Shown one piece after another: positions 22,180 through 32,130 of a stretch of DNA of 64,000 bases. How positions within the stretch are numbered: position 1 is the stretch's first letter; each line of letters opens with the position of its first letter. The notes under the pieces are model-generated. The model saw only the letters and a program-made list of their open reading frames with translations. It was not told the DNA's origin and made no database searches. The position numbers and the translations under genes are program-made. This DNA comes from Chrysogorgia sp. JL179-B06. Its lineage: Eukaryota; Cnidaria; Anthozoa; Scleralcyonacea; Chrysogorgiidae. Location of the stretch: contig JAYKKM010000307.1 of assembly GCA_035772405.1 (NCBI GenBank), forward strand, positions 2,501-66,500, in the 5' to 3' direction.

Positions 22180-22265
22180 TAATAATAATATAATAATGTT
22201 TACTATTTATATAGCGCAAATTAGCATGTGTATATGATCAAATGCGCTTTACAACATCGACAATT
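22180..22265 (-). repeat. L2-type LINE 3' tail fragment
   Basis: On the minus strand GTAAAGCGC ... GCGCTATATAAAT is followed by ATTATT repeats, as in the tail of the LINE at 405-480. Confidence 0.6.
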
Positions 22266-22484
22266 TATTCTATTACCTTCAGTACCCAGTACCCCAATCA
22301 ATTAACCTTAGCTATTTATTTTTACAGTTTTTATCATCATTAGTTTTCCTAACTATTTATCCTAACCTGCCCTGTCAACTTGGAGTCTAGTTACTTGTTT
22401 AGGAAATTTCTCCCCAGTCTTATTATATATTACTTACATATATCAATCGAACCAATACATCATTGTAATCTCCGCTCTCCTTCT

Positions 22485-22645
22485 GAGTCTCGGTAGCTCA
22501 ATGGTTAGAATGTCTCACTAGCAATCAGAAGGTTACAGTTTCAATTCCTATCTGGGACTCAGAATAATTTTTTTGAGGATATGAGTTTGACGATCGTCTA
22601 TGTATCATCTGATTATTATTATTTTCATTATCACAATTATTATTA
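22485..22645 (+). mobile_element. tRNA-derived SINE (GAGTCTCGGTAGCTCA type), copy 1
   Basis: Box A GGTAGCTCAATGG and a decayed box B GTTTCAATTCC are followed by GGGACTCAGAATAATTTTTT, GAGGATATGAG and TTGACGATCGT. The end is an ATTATTATT tail. The same body occurs at 30541-30650 and on the minus strand at 34310-34445. Confidence 0.85.
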
Positions 22646-22713
22646 TCACATCTCTTTGATGTGAAAAGAAACACTATAATTTTCGATTTAAAACATGGGA
22701 TGTTTTGGTTGTC

Positions 22714-23231
22714 ACGAAAACTAGAACTAGTACCATACTTGAAAAAAGCATGAAAAAGCATGAAGTGCATTTGTTCCATTATCAAATTGTTGTGTGAAGT
22801 TTTAAAAGTGCAGTTCTGGGTTTTTTCCACGTAATCCCGGGCATACCATAGTGCAGTTTTACCAAATGATTATGGCATCATTATTATATATCTTTTTTTC
22901 AGTTACCAGTATTTTTATTAGTAGAAGTTTTAGCTGTATAAAGGATTGCAAGTAGAAGTTTTAGCTGTATAAACGAAAACTAGAACTAGTACCATACTTG
23001 AAAAAAGCATGAAAAAGCATGAAGTGCATTTGTTCCATTATCAAATTGTTGTGTGAAGTTTTAAAAGTGCAGTTCTGGGTTTTTTCCACGTAATCCCGGG
23101 CATACCATAGTGCAGTTTTACCAAATGATTATGGCATCATTATTATATATCTTTTTTTCAGTTACCAGTATTTTTATTAGTAGAAGTTTTAGCTGTATAA
23201 AGGATTGCAAGTGGATTGCATTTGGATTGCT
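22714..23231. repeat. tandem duplication, 259-bp unit, essentially identical
   Basis: The block starting ACGAAAACTAGAACTAGTACC-like at 22714 repeats at 22973. I see no difference over about 240 bases. A shorter repeat GTAGAAGTTTTAGCTGTATA lies at the junction. It is either very recent or an assembly artefact. Confidence 0.9.
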
Positions 23232-23839
23232 AATAAAGTTATCACTATATATGTAAATGTAATCATAGTTGGTCAATCAAGATACAGTATCAATGGTCAA
23301 TGAGATATGGTCTGGAAACTTAAGGGCAAATTTCAAAACTGTTAACAAATGATCTGCGATTAATGTCAGGCTGTATCTCGCCATGCTTAAATTCTTTGTT
23401 TTAGGTTTATTGCTCAGGCTACCTGTTGTAGCACCACTCTAGGTTTTGGAAGTCTTTTGTGTTATTTTCCTTTCTGTTGCGATAATGGCTGACTCAGCAG
23501 TTATACCATAGTTCCCTGCGCATGCTAAAGTAGCCCGAGTTAACGCCTAGCGGGCGTCTTGTTCTCATTAAATTTGTCACGTCACCAGGATTCGAATCTT
23601 GTTTGAAGAAAAACTCATTTTGTTAGCGCTTGCCAAACATGCCAAAAAATACGAATTTTTATTGTTTCAAAAATCATGACTGGTAGTACGGGATCTGGGT
23701 ACTAGTAGTGTTGTGACGTCTATGTAGTCACGCAGATTTCAGAACCATGTTGAAACATAGTAAACATAGTGTTTTCAATACGTTGTTGCTGGCTATTCCA
23801 ATATATAATCTAGCGCTGAAAAGTTGGGAATACTTCATA

Positions 23840-24212
23840 AATTTCTTTTGCTAACGATAAAGCAAAGAAACGAAGAAAACAATGGATGATTTCGTGAAAA
23901 CTAAGAGAGCAAAGTGGGAACCCACAAAGGAGTCGCGTATTTGTTCCATACAATTTTTGCGTCAGATGATTTTCGATTTTATAAGGCCTTGCCTGGAAAG
24001 AAGATGAACTAGGAATTGCTGTGGTTCCAACAATCCATAGAAACGATCTAGGAGAAGCCGATGTCGAAAAGCCGAAAAGGAGACGCGACCAGTTAGGAGA
24101 TAAATATTATGCGCCAGCGCCGATACATTTTATGCCTTTTATATGCACTGTGTATCATGTTTCCTGCGTGGGACTAGAAGCTTTTTGCGACGCTGTAATA
24201 AGAAACATTTAA
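23840..24212 (+). pseudogene. THAP-like zinc finger, frameshifted
   Basis: From about 23895 the plus strand reads KTKRAKWEPTKESRICSIQF, then after a one-base shift FASDDFRFYKALPGKKMN, then after another VVPTIHRNDLGEADVEKPKR. These are the later landmarks of a THAP (C2CH) DNA-binding domain: the Cys in RICS, a position normally His (here Gln) three residues on, the (S/T)DDF-type box, and the terminal AVPT box. The N-terminal C-x2-4-C pair is not readable. THAP domains are the DNA-binding part of P and Kolobok transposases, which suits its place inside the TTAA element. Confidence 0.6.
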
Positions 24213-24240
24213 TTATTTTAGAGAACAAAAATAATGTTAG

Positions 24241-24836
24241 AGTCACAAGCGATCGATGAGGTTCAGACATAGCTTTCGGATGTTGAAAGTAGTTTTATAG
24301 TAACCAAAGCCGGCGAAGCGCAAACGACATATCTTCGTCGTCGTCTCGTTGACAACTTATCTTCTGTCGCTTCGCTCATTATTTGCACTTGATAATCGTA
24401 TTCCGTGTTAAAATATGAACTATTAGACAAAGAATATCTCTCTGTCTGGTTTAGAATGGTGTAACGCTATCCAACAGTGTCACAATAGTGAATATTTATG
24501 GTAAGGACCATGCCTTTTGAAACAACCCGTGGAGATAGATTTCACTTTGCAGCGGAGTCTTGAGTAGATGCTCACATACCATCATTCACAGAGTCACAAG
24601 CGGTCAATGAGGTTCAGCCTTACCTTTCGGATGTTGAAAGTGATTTTTATATCGAAGCCGGCGAAGCGCAAATGACGCTTGACACTGGAGAACATATGCC
24701 TCATAATGGCTGCAACATACTGTCGACGCGGGCCACATCTTCGACGTCATTATTCTCATCTTCTGGCGCTTCTCCCACTATTTCCACTTCATAATCGTAT
24801 TCCGCGTTAAAATATGAACTATTAGACGAAGAATGA
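24241..24836. repeat. diverged direct repeat, units ~351 bp apart
   Basis: AGTCACAAGCGRTCRATGAGG, ACCTTTCGGATGTTGAAAGT-type and GTTAAAATATGAACTATTAG blocks occur from 24241 and again from 24592. Both strands of each unit have short open stretches. The minus strand reads NSSYFNAEYDYEVEIVGEAP, an acidic sequence that could be a transposase remnant. Confidence 0.75.
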
Positions 24837-25137
24837 CTTCCTGAATTTGAATTTTACATCGGCAATACTCTTCGACAAGAATAACGTTTCTCCACGTTTT
24901 TACTATAAAAACCATAGTAATTCTCGGCCGGAAGTAAAACGAGTGACTACATAGACGTCACAAACAACTCTCGACCCAGACTCCGTACTACCGGTCATGA
25001 AATCAAAATATCCAACTTTGGGAGCTTGTAGAATCTTTGTTTTTATTTTTACTCGATCAAATAATCTGCAAAAAACCTTCGATCCATCTCCTCTTTCGTT
25101 TGAGCCAGAAACGAATTTGGGTTTATATGCACTTTAA

Positions 25138-25684
25138 AGATGAAACTGAGGAAAATTGTATGTGTATATTTTCAAGAAATTAAACAGAAACACAGTTCAT
25201 ACTCCCTAAGTCAAGACAGGAGAGCAACACGGAGATAAAATTGATCGTATGAATGACTAGTTTGGTTTCGACAAGCTTTCTGGCTTTTGATACGTCAAAT
25301 TAACATTCACGCCATTTCGCCATCAATGACTTCATTTTGTGTGTGCGTTCAATGTTAAGAATAGGCAGGTTATGTAACATATCTTGTCCCATATCGTATA
25401 CATATCTTGTCCCATATAAAATTATTGCAAATTCCAAAACTATTTATCATAAAAATAGTTCAACATATGAATTTTGCTAAAACATTTCATGGCGATAATG
25501 GTCAAAATAATTGCGCGAAATTGCCTGCCAAATGTGCGCGCATTTTATACAAAAAATCTTTGAAGAGCAATCCCCTCATTCTGCCCTCCGTTTCGTAGTA
25601 CGCCAAGACGTACAAGTTTGTCAGCTTTATGCTAAAGGTATCGGGAATTTATACAAACTAAATACAATATATGTAAATTAATCG
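25138..25684. other. no gene seen
   Basis: A short direct repeat CATATCTTGTCCCATAT occurs twice near 25378-25420. Nothing else is supported. Confidence 0.5.
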
Positions 25685-25821
25685 ATGCATGCGAGATTAA
25701 CAGATATAACATATTGTCAAGGGCGTTTATATGACAAATTTTCCATGATAGGGATTGAGGAAGTTACTGATGAGATTCCAAATAATGAAGAGCCTGTTAA
25801 TAAACGGAGGAAAGTGATTAG
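25685..25821 (+). CDS. candidate small exon, unknown protein
   Basis: An ATG at 25685 opens a frame reading LTDITYCQGRLYDKF, SMIGIEEVTDEIPNNEEPVN and KRRKVI up to a possible splice donor AG|GTAAAC at 25821. The acidic segment followed by KRRK has the look of real coding sequence, but there is no second exon that I can place and no family that I recognise. Confidence 0.25.
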
Positions 25822-26194
25822 GTAAACGATTCGTTTCGCTTTTTAAATGACTTTTATACTTTGCCGAACAACTTGGAACAATTAACTGATCATGAAACAA
25901 ATGTTTTATATTTTTTCATTAAATCTTTGGTTTATTCTTTTCTTAAGAGATGAATCAAACAACGAATTTAAAGGTAGTAAGAAGCATTGTAAGTATAATT
26001 CAGCATTCTACAAAATAATAATAATATAGTGTAATTAAGGATTTACACTACGAGTGATATTTGCATGAGAAAAATCATGAGCATGACAAAATCTGAAGGT
26101 TTCTTATAAAAAAAAGTAGGAGGGCTGCGTAGACAATGTTTTGGATATATAGCAAAGTGAAAAGGTGGTAAGCTGCCAAGATTTTTAGTGACGA
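25822..26194. other. no gene seen
   Basis: AT-rich spacer downstream of the Penelope-like remnant. The words ATATATAGCAAAGTGAAAAGG near 26145 also occur at 5688-5707 next to the hammerhead copies there, so the left part is Penelope terminal-repeat sequence. Confidence 0.5.
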
Positions 26195-26235
26195 AATACG
26201 GACGTTTCGAGCGGAGCCCTTTGTCAGAGCAAGAA
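26195..26235 (-). ncRNA. hammerhead motif with core mutation (G12-equivalent to A)
   Basis: On the minus strand the core reads CTGACAA where CTGANGA is required. Stem II GGGC-TCC-GCTC and GAAACGTC are intact. The conserved G that acts as general base in hammerheads is an A here, so the ribozyme should be dead. Position and orientation fit the terminal repeat of the Penelope-like element to the right. Confidence 0.65.
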
Positions 26236-26489
26236 GAGATGAAATAAAATAAATAGGGCTTATATATATGCCAAAAGGGTGTCACAAGTAGAAAGTATCC
26301 AATCAAATGCACGGGAGATAAACAAACTCATAATTAATGAGGCGCGAAAAGTTAAATCATTTGCTATTTTTTACAGTCGATCAGCAAACAAGACTGAGGG
26401 GGAGGGAGAAATGACAGGTCCAATATTCAAGGGGGATTGGGCGATAGTAAAGAAGTGTATGAGCTAATAAAAAAAGTTCCAAGCAAACT

Positions 26490-27310
26490 AAAATGACAAA
26501 AAACTTGTAGGAAATTAAATAAACGAAAAACGTTCATTAAGACCAAGAGGGTGTGTGGTGTCAAGTTTAAAAATGAGACGCTTCTCTTGCCGTTTGTGGT
26601 TATCGTTACCACTTGAGATGAGAAGGATGGCACAGACTTTCAATGTCTGTAACCAAATAGTTAGAGCTGTTGAAATGGCAGGCTACAGGTTTGTCAACAT
26701 CATTGTTCCTCACGGAACGAAGATGTTCAGCAAACCTGTCTGAAAGGCGTGGCCCAGTTTAACCGATGTAGATTTTAGGGCATTTATCGCAAGATATGCA
26801 ATAAATGATGTTCGTAGACGTGCTTGAAAAAGTTTATCGGGATTTATGGTGAAGAAAAATTGCGAGTGTAGGAATATCCTACACTTGAAATTTCCCCCAA
26901 CCATAAATCCTGACAACATGTATTAAACATGTTTAATCGAGTGAAATGCCAAATATTACTTGTGTAATACCATGAAAAAGTATGACGGTTTGTGTGTTCG
27001 AATTTGGTGCCAGTAATAACTGTAGTGGGATTGAGAAAAAGGCATGTGTAGCAGCAGGAACAGCCGCAAGAAAATGTTCCCTCTGGTGCCGATGTATTTT
27101 GTTTAAGGGCACTATGTACCAAGGAATCACAAATGTTTTTATTACGGCGAAAAGATACCAAAGGGTTATCGGTGAAAATGGCTGACGTCTGAGGATCATT
27201 TTGCAAACTGTGAAAATTTTGATTAATAGTTAACTTGTTTAGACCCTCGTTGCATTGTTTGACTAAGTAAGACCTATAGGAAGTTCCTCCCCTCCTGGGC
27301 AACAAGTTAA
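26490..27310 (-). pseudogene. Penelope-like element: Cys-rich linker and GIY-YIG endonuclease remnant
   Basis: Minus-strand frames read NPLVSFRRNKNICDSLVHSA, GTFSCGCSCCYTCLFLNP and FEHTNRHTFSW (27305-26985). After a 139-bp insertion they resume STNIIYCISCDKCPKIYIG (about 26815), then DRFAEHLRSVRNNDVDKPVA and, frameshifted, KRQEKRLIFKLDT and LNERFSF. This is the order of the RT-distal region and the GIY-YIG type nuclease of Penelope-like retroelements, with the IYCI and YIG halves of the signature. The RT itself is not found upstream. Stops and shifts preclude function. Confidence 0.85.
26834..26972 (+). mobile_element. SINE-tail insertion with 9-bp target-site duplication and 5' inversion
   Basis: TGAAAAAGT flanks the insert at 26825-26833 and 26973-26981. 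The right part (about 26878-26965) matches the SINE tail at 3437-3514 in forward orientation (CATAAATCC, CCAAATATTACTTGT). The left part (26834-26877) is the inverse of an overlapping segment. It splits the Penelope coding region between HTFSWYYTSN-like sequence and STNIIYC. Confidence 0.8.
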
Positions 27311-27488
27311 TTCATGGTATGATGCTTCGCCTATACAAAATTTATCCATGATTAACAAAATTTGCTGGATTTTCTGCTAGTGTCCACTTTGGAGATCTTT
27401 ATGACTTGAGTCCTTCTTATCCAAATTGGAGGTTAATAGGTTAACCGTGTCCAAAGTCACTGAACCATTTATCCTTGTTGCCAAAGTC

Positions 27489-28129
27489 TTAAGTTTTCGT
27501 TCTTGCTGGCGTTTTCCAACTTCGGAAATTGTTTTCCCCTTCCAATTTACTTTGGGGGGAAATTATTTGGATGACATTGAACAAACTTTCATTTTCTTGT
27601 TTTAATTTTTTAATGTCGATAATTAGAGTATTCAACGATGTAACTGTAACAAGTTCACTTTGTTCCACAGCAATATCCTTTACAGCAATATCCTTTACTT
27701 TCGTTAAAAGGTTTTGTTGACTTGTTCCAATTTTTCCGACGAATTGTCGCGCCACTGTTGAGCAAATTGCCTGTAAGCATTCCTGGATCGTCGCAGTATA
27801 CCGGTTGCCGATAAACACGTTAAATATTTGTACATATACGAACACTCAACCAATAAGGTTTGCTTGGTTTTGTACCAACTTTTCAGTTGTTCGAATGGCG
27901 TGTGAATTGTGAAGGCAGGTTCAACACCGGATTTTTCAATATAGCTTGAACAATGCTCGCTATAAATAACTATATCTCTTGCAAATTTTATTTTGTGATA
28001 GACATCCAATGCATTCCGCATAATGCATGACAAGAAATGCCAGAGAAGGATTCTAATTTTCCGCTCATTCTCCAAGTAAAGAGGATGACCACGCAGGAGG
28101 TAACGTTGAAATGTGCATAAAACTGCCAC
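27489..28129 (-). other. possible coding remnant, unrecognised
   Basis: Two overlapping minus-strand frames are open here. The more convincing one (27845-27489) reads QNLLTKVKDIAVKDIAV, a 15-bp tandem duplication, then LNTLIIDIKKLKQENESLFN, which looks like a coiled coil, and NNFRSWKTPARTKT. The other (28129-27704) has LLWHFLSCIMRNALDVYHKI. I cannot name either. They may be the 5' part of the Penelope-like element or exons of an unrelated gene. Confidence 0.3.
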
Positions 28130-28423
28130 TGGTTTTGTGGCACTGAGTCATAATGTTCATGTGATACAAATGTTACAATAAATGTTACATTATACATAAA
28201 CATCAAACTAAAGAAATGGTATGATCAATAGCCTTGCATAAATGTTCATTTAGTGCAAGATTTTCTGCTTTGCTGTTTCCAAACACGACTGTTGTTCTTT
28301 GACCACAGTATCAAAAACGTTATAGTAATAATGATAACTGCATATGGAATATTTTCGTGAAAATTATTTACCAAATTATAAGATAGCTTAACAAACTAGT
28401 CTGGTACATTAGCTCGTTATAAC
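28130..28423. other. no gene seen
   Basis: AT-rich spacer. Confidence 0.5.
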
Positions 28424-28891
28424 CAGTGGCGTAGCCAGGAAGCAAATGTCATGTGGGCACAACATGGGCACAAGTCTCAACATTCTCTGGTGGTTTTTTT
28501 GTTATTACAGTCACAGGGCCGTACCCACCAATTTTGAAGTATCGGTCTGGTTGGTAGAGTTGGTATAGTGGCATTTCAGAGTGCCAAACATGCGAGAAAC
28601 CTCTGGTGTGTGAACATGCCTTCCCGGGAAATTTTTGATTTTTTAAGCCACAGAAAATGCATTTCCTGCATTTTGGGGGCAGTTTTAACAACAAAAAAGA
28701 CAAAATAAAAACCAGTGAAAATCATGATTTTATAGTCAGTGTTTCCTTACTGTATACAAAACAACTAACTCTAACAATAATATTCGCTTTGCCTAATGAG
28801 ATTGAGAGCTAGATCTGTCAGCAATATTTCACCCGGGCACACACAGGTTTCACCCGGGCACAGGCCCGGCCCGGGTGTAGCTATGCCACTG
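28424..28891. mobile_element. hAT-like MITE (CAGTGGCGTAGC tips)
   Basis: The left tip CAGTGGCGTAGCC and right tip GGTGTAGCTATGCCACTG are inverted. Flanking 8-mers GTTATAAC (28416-28423) and GTTATAAT (28892-28899) differ by one base, as expected for an 8-bp hAT target-site duplication. The 468-bp interior is non-coding and contains CCCGGGCACAGGCCCGGCCCGGG-type GC palindromes at 28851-28875. Confidence 0.85.
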
Positions 28892-29044
28892 GTTATAATT
28901 ATCCTGAATAACTTCCGTGCCACATGTAGGTTTATTGTACTACCTTTAAATAATTTTCTAAATTTCAGCAAAAAGACAGATTCAGCCTATATCGAATAAA
29001 CATGCGCACAAACCAACTCGAATAATGTCACTCAGTTTACTTAC

Positions 29045-29263
29045 ATGTACACTACAAATTTCAAGATGTTCTTGCATATCACTTATGGGAATGGAAATCT
29101 TTGTATTCATCCTCGACTTCTGGTTGGTCACTGCGGAAATATTTCTTTGAAGGGGCCTAATGTACACTCTGCCTGAGCCAAAACATCTAAATTCCTTCAA
29201 CTCGGTTTCTCCTTGGAGAGTAGGAGTTGTATTCCACCACAATCTCGTAAAGCCAGGTATGTT
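29045..29263 (-). CDS. candidate exon, unknown protein
   Basis: The exon is bounded by an acceptor ATCATTTAG and a strong donor GTAAGT (minus strand). It is open in one frame: NIPGFTRLWWNTTPTLQGET, FRCFGSGRVYIRPLQRN, then SIPISDMQEHLEICSVH. The closing H/C pattern (EHLEIC) resembles half a zinc finger but this is weak. It may belong to the same gene as 29671-29825. Confidence 0.4.
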
Positions 29264-29670
29264 CTAAATGATTTTGGAACTGAATGTTAGTTATATAAAA
29301 CATAACATATTCACAAGACATTGGTGCAGGCATGTTTATGCCCCCTGCATATGCACTCATGAAGGCACGTTTGACGTCATTTGAATACAAAAGAAGTTGA
29401 GTACAGGCACATCTAATTGTAGACGATAGCCGTGCCTTCACACTTCTTAGTCAAATGTACCTTTAAGTCTACATATAAAATATGGAGAAAAAAACTAAAA
29501 GTGGGAGTGTTTAAAGTTCGCTAGCTATCTTTCCCACCAAGTGACACCATCCTGAGCCACTCAACGCAACTTTACGTCATTCATGATCTTCATACTCTTA
29601 TAATCACAACCCTTAACCTATTCGGCTTTGTGGCCAACTTTCTACTCCTAATGTGTGTACATATACATAC

Positions 29671-29825
29671 TCGTACAATACGTCCTTTACAACATTTGGG
29701 GATGCTGATGTAGGAATGGAAACCTCTCCGAGCCCATTTTTCAACAATTCAAACTTTTCTGATGTGGTAGGAGTGTGCAACTCTTCCCTATCTGCCAAGC
29801 AAAACATCATCTTGGTAAAACATTT
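29671..29825 (-). CDS. candidate exon, unknown protein
   Basis: Acceptor TTTAAACAG and donor GTATGT on the minus strand enclose the open frame MMFCLADREELHTPTTSEKF, ELLKNGLGEVSIPTSASPNV and VKDVLYE. The composition and splice sites are gene-like and the order (upstream of 29045-29263) is right for consecutive exons. I do not recognise the family. Confidence 0.4.
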
Positions 29826-30540
29826 CTGTTTAAACAATAAAAAATACAAAATTACATATAATATGAATACATACAATGAATTGAAAATATATAGTAATTT
29901 CATGTCCGTGGACGATTACTGAAAGATCGTATACGTCTACATGATCATACATACGGTAATATTACATTAAGGTCTTGTGGTAAAAATCTAATTAAATTTT
30001 AATTACCTTTTCTTGCTGGCCTTCTTTGAGAGGTAGCACATCTTCATCCACATTACACAATTATCTGTTAAAGTACCTAACTTTTTATGAGTTGCAACAA
30101 CTCAATGTTTACTTCAACTTGTTCAAACGTCAGTTTGTAAGACTGGAGAACACGGCCGAAATTCTTCAAAATATATCGCAATCAGATAGCTGTGTAAAAG
30201 AACACCCTGCATTTTTCATACTTTATGCTGTTAAATTACCATTGGTGAGTGAATAAGCACATCTGCTCATCAACAGTTGTTCAAGCTCTCAGTTGAGGAT
30301 TGGAACTTTGCAGGCACACGTTTGATCGAGGAGAGTTTGTAGATTGGTTTAGATTACTGTTAAGGGCACTGTTTGATGGTTGGGATGTTGCAGCTCCCAA
30401 TGGTGTGGCAGCAGGTAGACCAACACTGGTAGAGCCGGTGGGGCTAATATACAGGTAGCAGGTGGGTCGTGTCTCTTTAGTATACCCAAAAGGTCGAAAT
30501 GTGGAGATAGGACTGAAACCAACCCCAAGACAACCAAGAT
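29826..30540. other. possible further exons, unsupported
   Basis: A minus-strand donor-like AAAAG|GTAATT near 30008 and a Ser/Asn-rich open stretch (SQPSNSALNSNLNQSTNSPR, about 30440-30300) may be exons of the gene suggested above. No reading phase joins them, so none is called. Confidence 0.25.
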
Positions 30541-30655
30541 GGACGATCGTCAGGCTCATAAGGTTATAGGTTCGATTCCTGTACGGGACTCAGAATAATT
30601 TTTCTGAGGATATGAGCTTGACGATAGTGCATGTATCATTTGTCTACTCCGAGCT
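30541..30655 (+). mobile_element. SINE (GGGACTCAGAATAATTTTT type), copy 2
   Basis: A canonical box B GGTTCGATTCC is followed by GGGACTCAGAATAATTTTT, GAGGATATGAGCTTGACGAT and TGTATCATTTG. The tRNA head is truncated or rearranged on its 5' side. Confidence 0.8.
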
Positions 30656-30700
30656 CTCCCACATTCACTACAACATTGTGTATATTAACACAACAAAGAT

Positions 30701-30747
30701 GCTAACCCTAACCCCCTGCGTAACAAGTTTTCTAAGGGTTAGGGTTA
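30701..30747. repeat. inverted pair of interstitial telomeric repeats
   Basis: CTAACCCTAACCCC at 30702-30715 faces AAGGGTTAGGGTTA at 30734-30747, with a 19-bp spacer. Confidence 0.85.
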
Positions 30748-31039
30748 AAAACCGCTACCTGTGTCCCACGTTTTAGCCCCAACTCTGGTTGAGCTAGTGT
30801 TTGTGGAACAACTGGTTGCAATACCAAGCATATTCTCTTCTCAGTAAATCGATAGGATTGTTGTTTAAATTATTCTAGCAAAATTGAAAAGTAGCAGAAT
30901 TGTTATTGTATATAACCAGTAACACACACACACTGCAGAGTAGAGACAGGTGTATAAATGAAGTCTAATCAATTACAGGCTTACCATGATGACAAAAAAG
31001 TTAAATCTCATAGTATTTTAATTTAGTTTAGTTTATTAG

Positions 31040-31292
31040 ATTTATCACTCTTTGGTGAACGGAATACCCCAACAGGCTAGAAGCCCAATTGATAGGGGTT
31101 CCGAGGGCCTACGATTTAAGGTCGTTATCCGAGAAGACCCGAAAGTCTTACCATTTGCTGACATTATTGCAAAGGCAGCACTTTCTCCTCGATTATTTTT
31201 AAGACCCTGAGTGGAGGTCCGACCCAGGATTTGAACCTGTGTCTCCCAGCTCATAGACATGTGTGGTAACCACTAGACCACAACAGCTGGTT
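31040..31292 (-). mobile_element. tRNA-derived SINE, second family
   Basis: The minus-strand head has box A TGGTCTAGTGGTTA and box B GGTTCAAATCC. A body follows with GACCTCCACTCAGGGTC, GCAATAATGTCAGCAAATGG and CGGATAACGACCTTAAATCG. It ends near TTCACCAAAGAGTGA. The body and length fit a SINE rather than a tRNA gene. No second copy was seen in the window. Confidence 0.65.
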
Positions 31293-32030
31293 ATTTGAAC
31301 TGTAAAGAACATAAAAATAAACTAAATAGGGATTATTTACTTATAATGCTTAGTTTTATATCTATAGCATGTCAGGGCATAAGAACTCAGGGTGTCTTAA
31401 CAGCTTTATTTCCGGTCATTATGAACCAAAGCCAGAATGAGCAATTAATTCATATGGAAAATGGTTGGCAAGGTATGGTGGTTCAGTTGCTTCCAAATTT
31501 TACCTTTAAAATCACCGATTTGAATGTTTTAATATTAACTGTGTTATATATTAAAAGCCCTTGTATATAAAAACTCAAATAGACAGCTTGGGGTACTGGG
31601 CGCTCGCCTACGAAACATCGTCAGTTAACATTCTGACAATGAAGTTTGGAGTTTGGGTTTACCTTGAAGGTCATGGGTAGTTGGTCGAGGGTGTTTCAAG
31701 TAAAAAAAACTCTTGTTGTGTCACTTATACAAAGTGAATGATGCTTCAATGTTTTGAAAAACGTCAAAAAAGGTTCGATTCAACACCTTTCCTGTATGTA
31801 TATGGCATTCCAAAATCGTCTGGTGTTAGAGCAAAAAGATGAATTTGTGCATTCGATTTTGTTGAGATAGTGAGTCTACCATATTGCCAATGTTAACATC
31901 TTTGTTCACCTTTTACTTACCCGGTTCGTTGGTTAGGTGCAAGCTACCAAGGGGGGCTTGAAGCGAGCAGTGGTACTTGAATTCAGATGAAGATCCAGCC
32001 AGGTGATATCTTGAGCTGACCACCCGTGAA
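31293..32030. other. no gene seen
   Basis: The plus-strand frame 31295-31570 is open for 91 codons, but its composition is ordinary AT-rich filler and no splice or family support exists. Confidence 0.5.
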
Positions 32031-32130
32031 AAAAATTAAGCAACAACTGCGTATCGAACCCTGATAAAACGAAGCAGCATTGGGTATCAATCCCTGATAA
32101 AACGAAACAACATTGTGTATCAAAAACCGA
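32031..32130. repeat. ~33-bp degenerate minisatellite
   Basis: Units share GTATC(G/A)A(A/T)CCCTGATAAAACG and AA(G/A)CA(G/A)CATTG. There are two good units and one decayed third. Confidence 0.75.

Larger units (their letters stand above)
20932..25133. mobile_element. TTAA-flanked DNA transposon with decayed THAP domain
   Basis: The left end AGTGCATATAAACCCAAATT (from 20932) is mirrored at the right end (to 25133), with about 25 bp of terminal inverted repeat. TTAA lies at 20928-20931 and 25134-25137. The 4.2-kb interior contains a THAP-like coding remnant at 23840-24212, MITEs, a LINE tail, a SINE and two internal duplications. TTAA duplication plus THAP domain is the known profile of Kolobok-type elements, so this is a candidate Kolobok relative; no DDE core could be read. 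Confidence 0.7.

Noticed and set aside
27489..28129. A complete Penelope RT domain
   Set aside because: None of the RT motifs can be found in either frame; recorded only as an unrecognised remnant.
31295..31570. A 91-codon plus-strand gene
   Set aside because: No composition, splice or family evidence; AT-rich chance frame.
32031..32130. Tiny hammerhead motifs (CTGATAAAACGAA)
   Set aside because: The core CTGATAA lacks the required G, there is no stem I pairing, and the units form a simple minisatellite.
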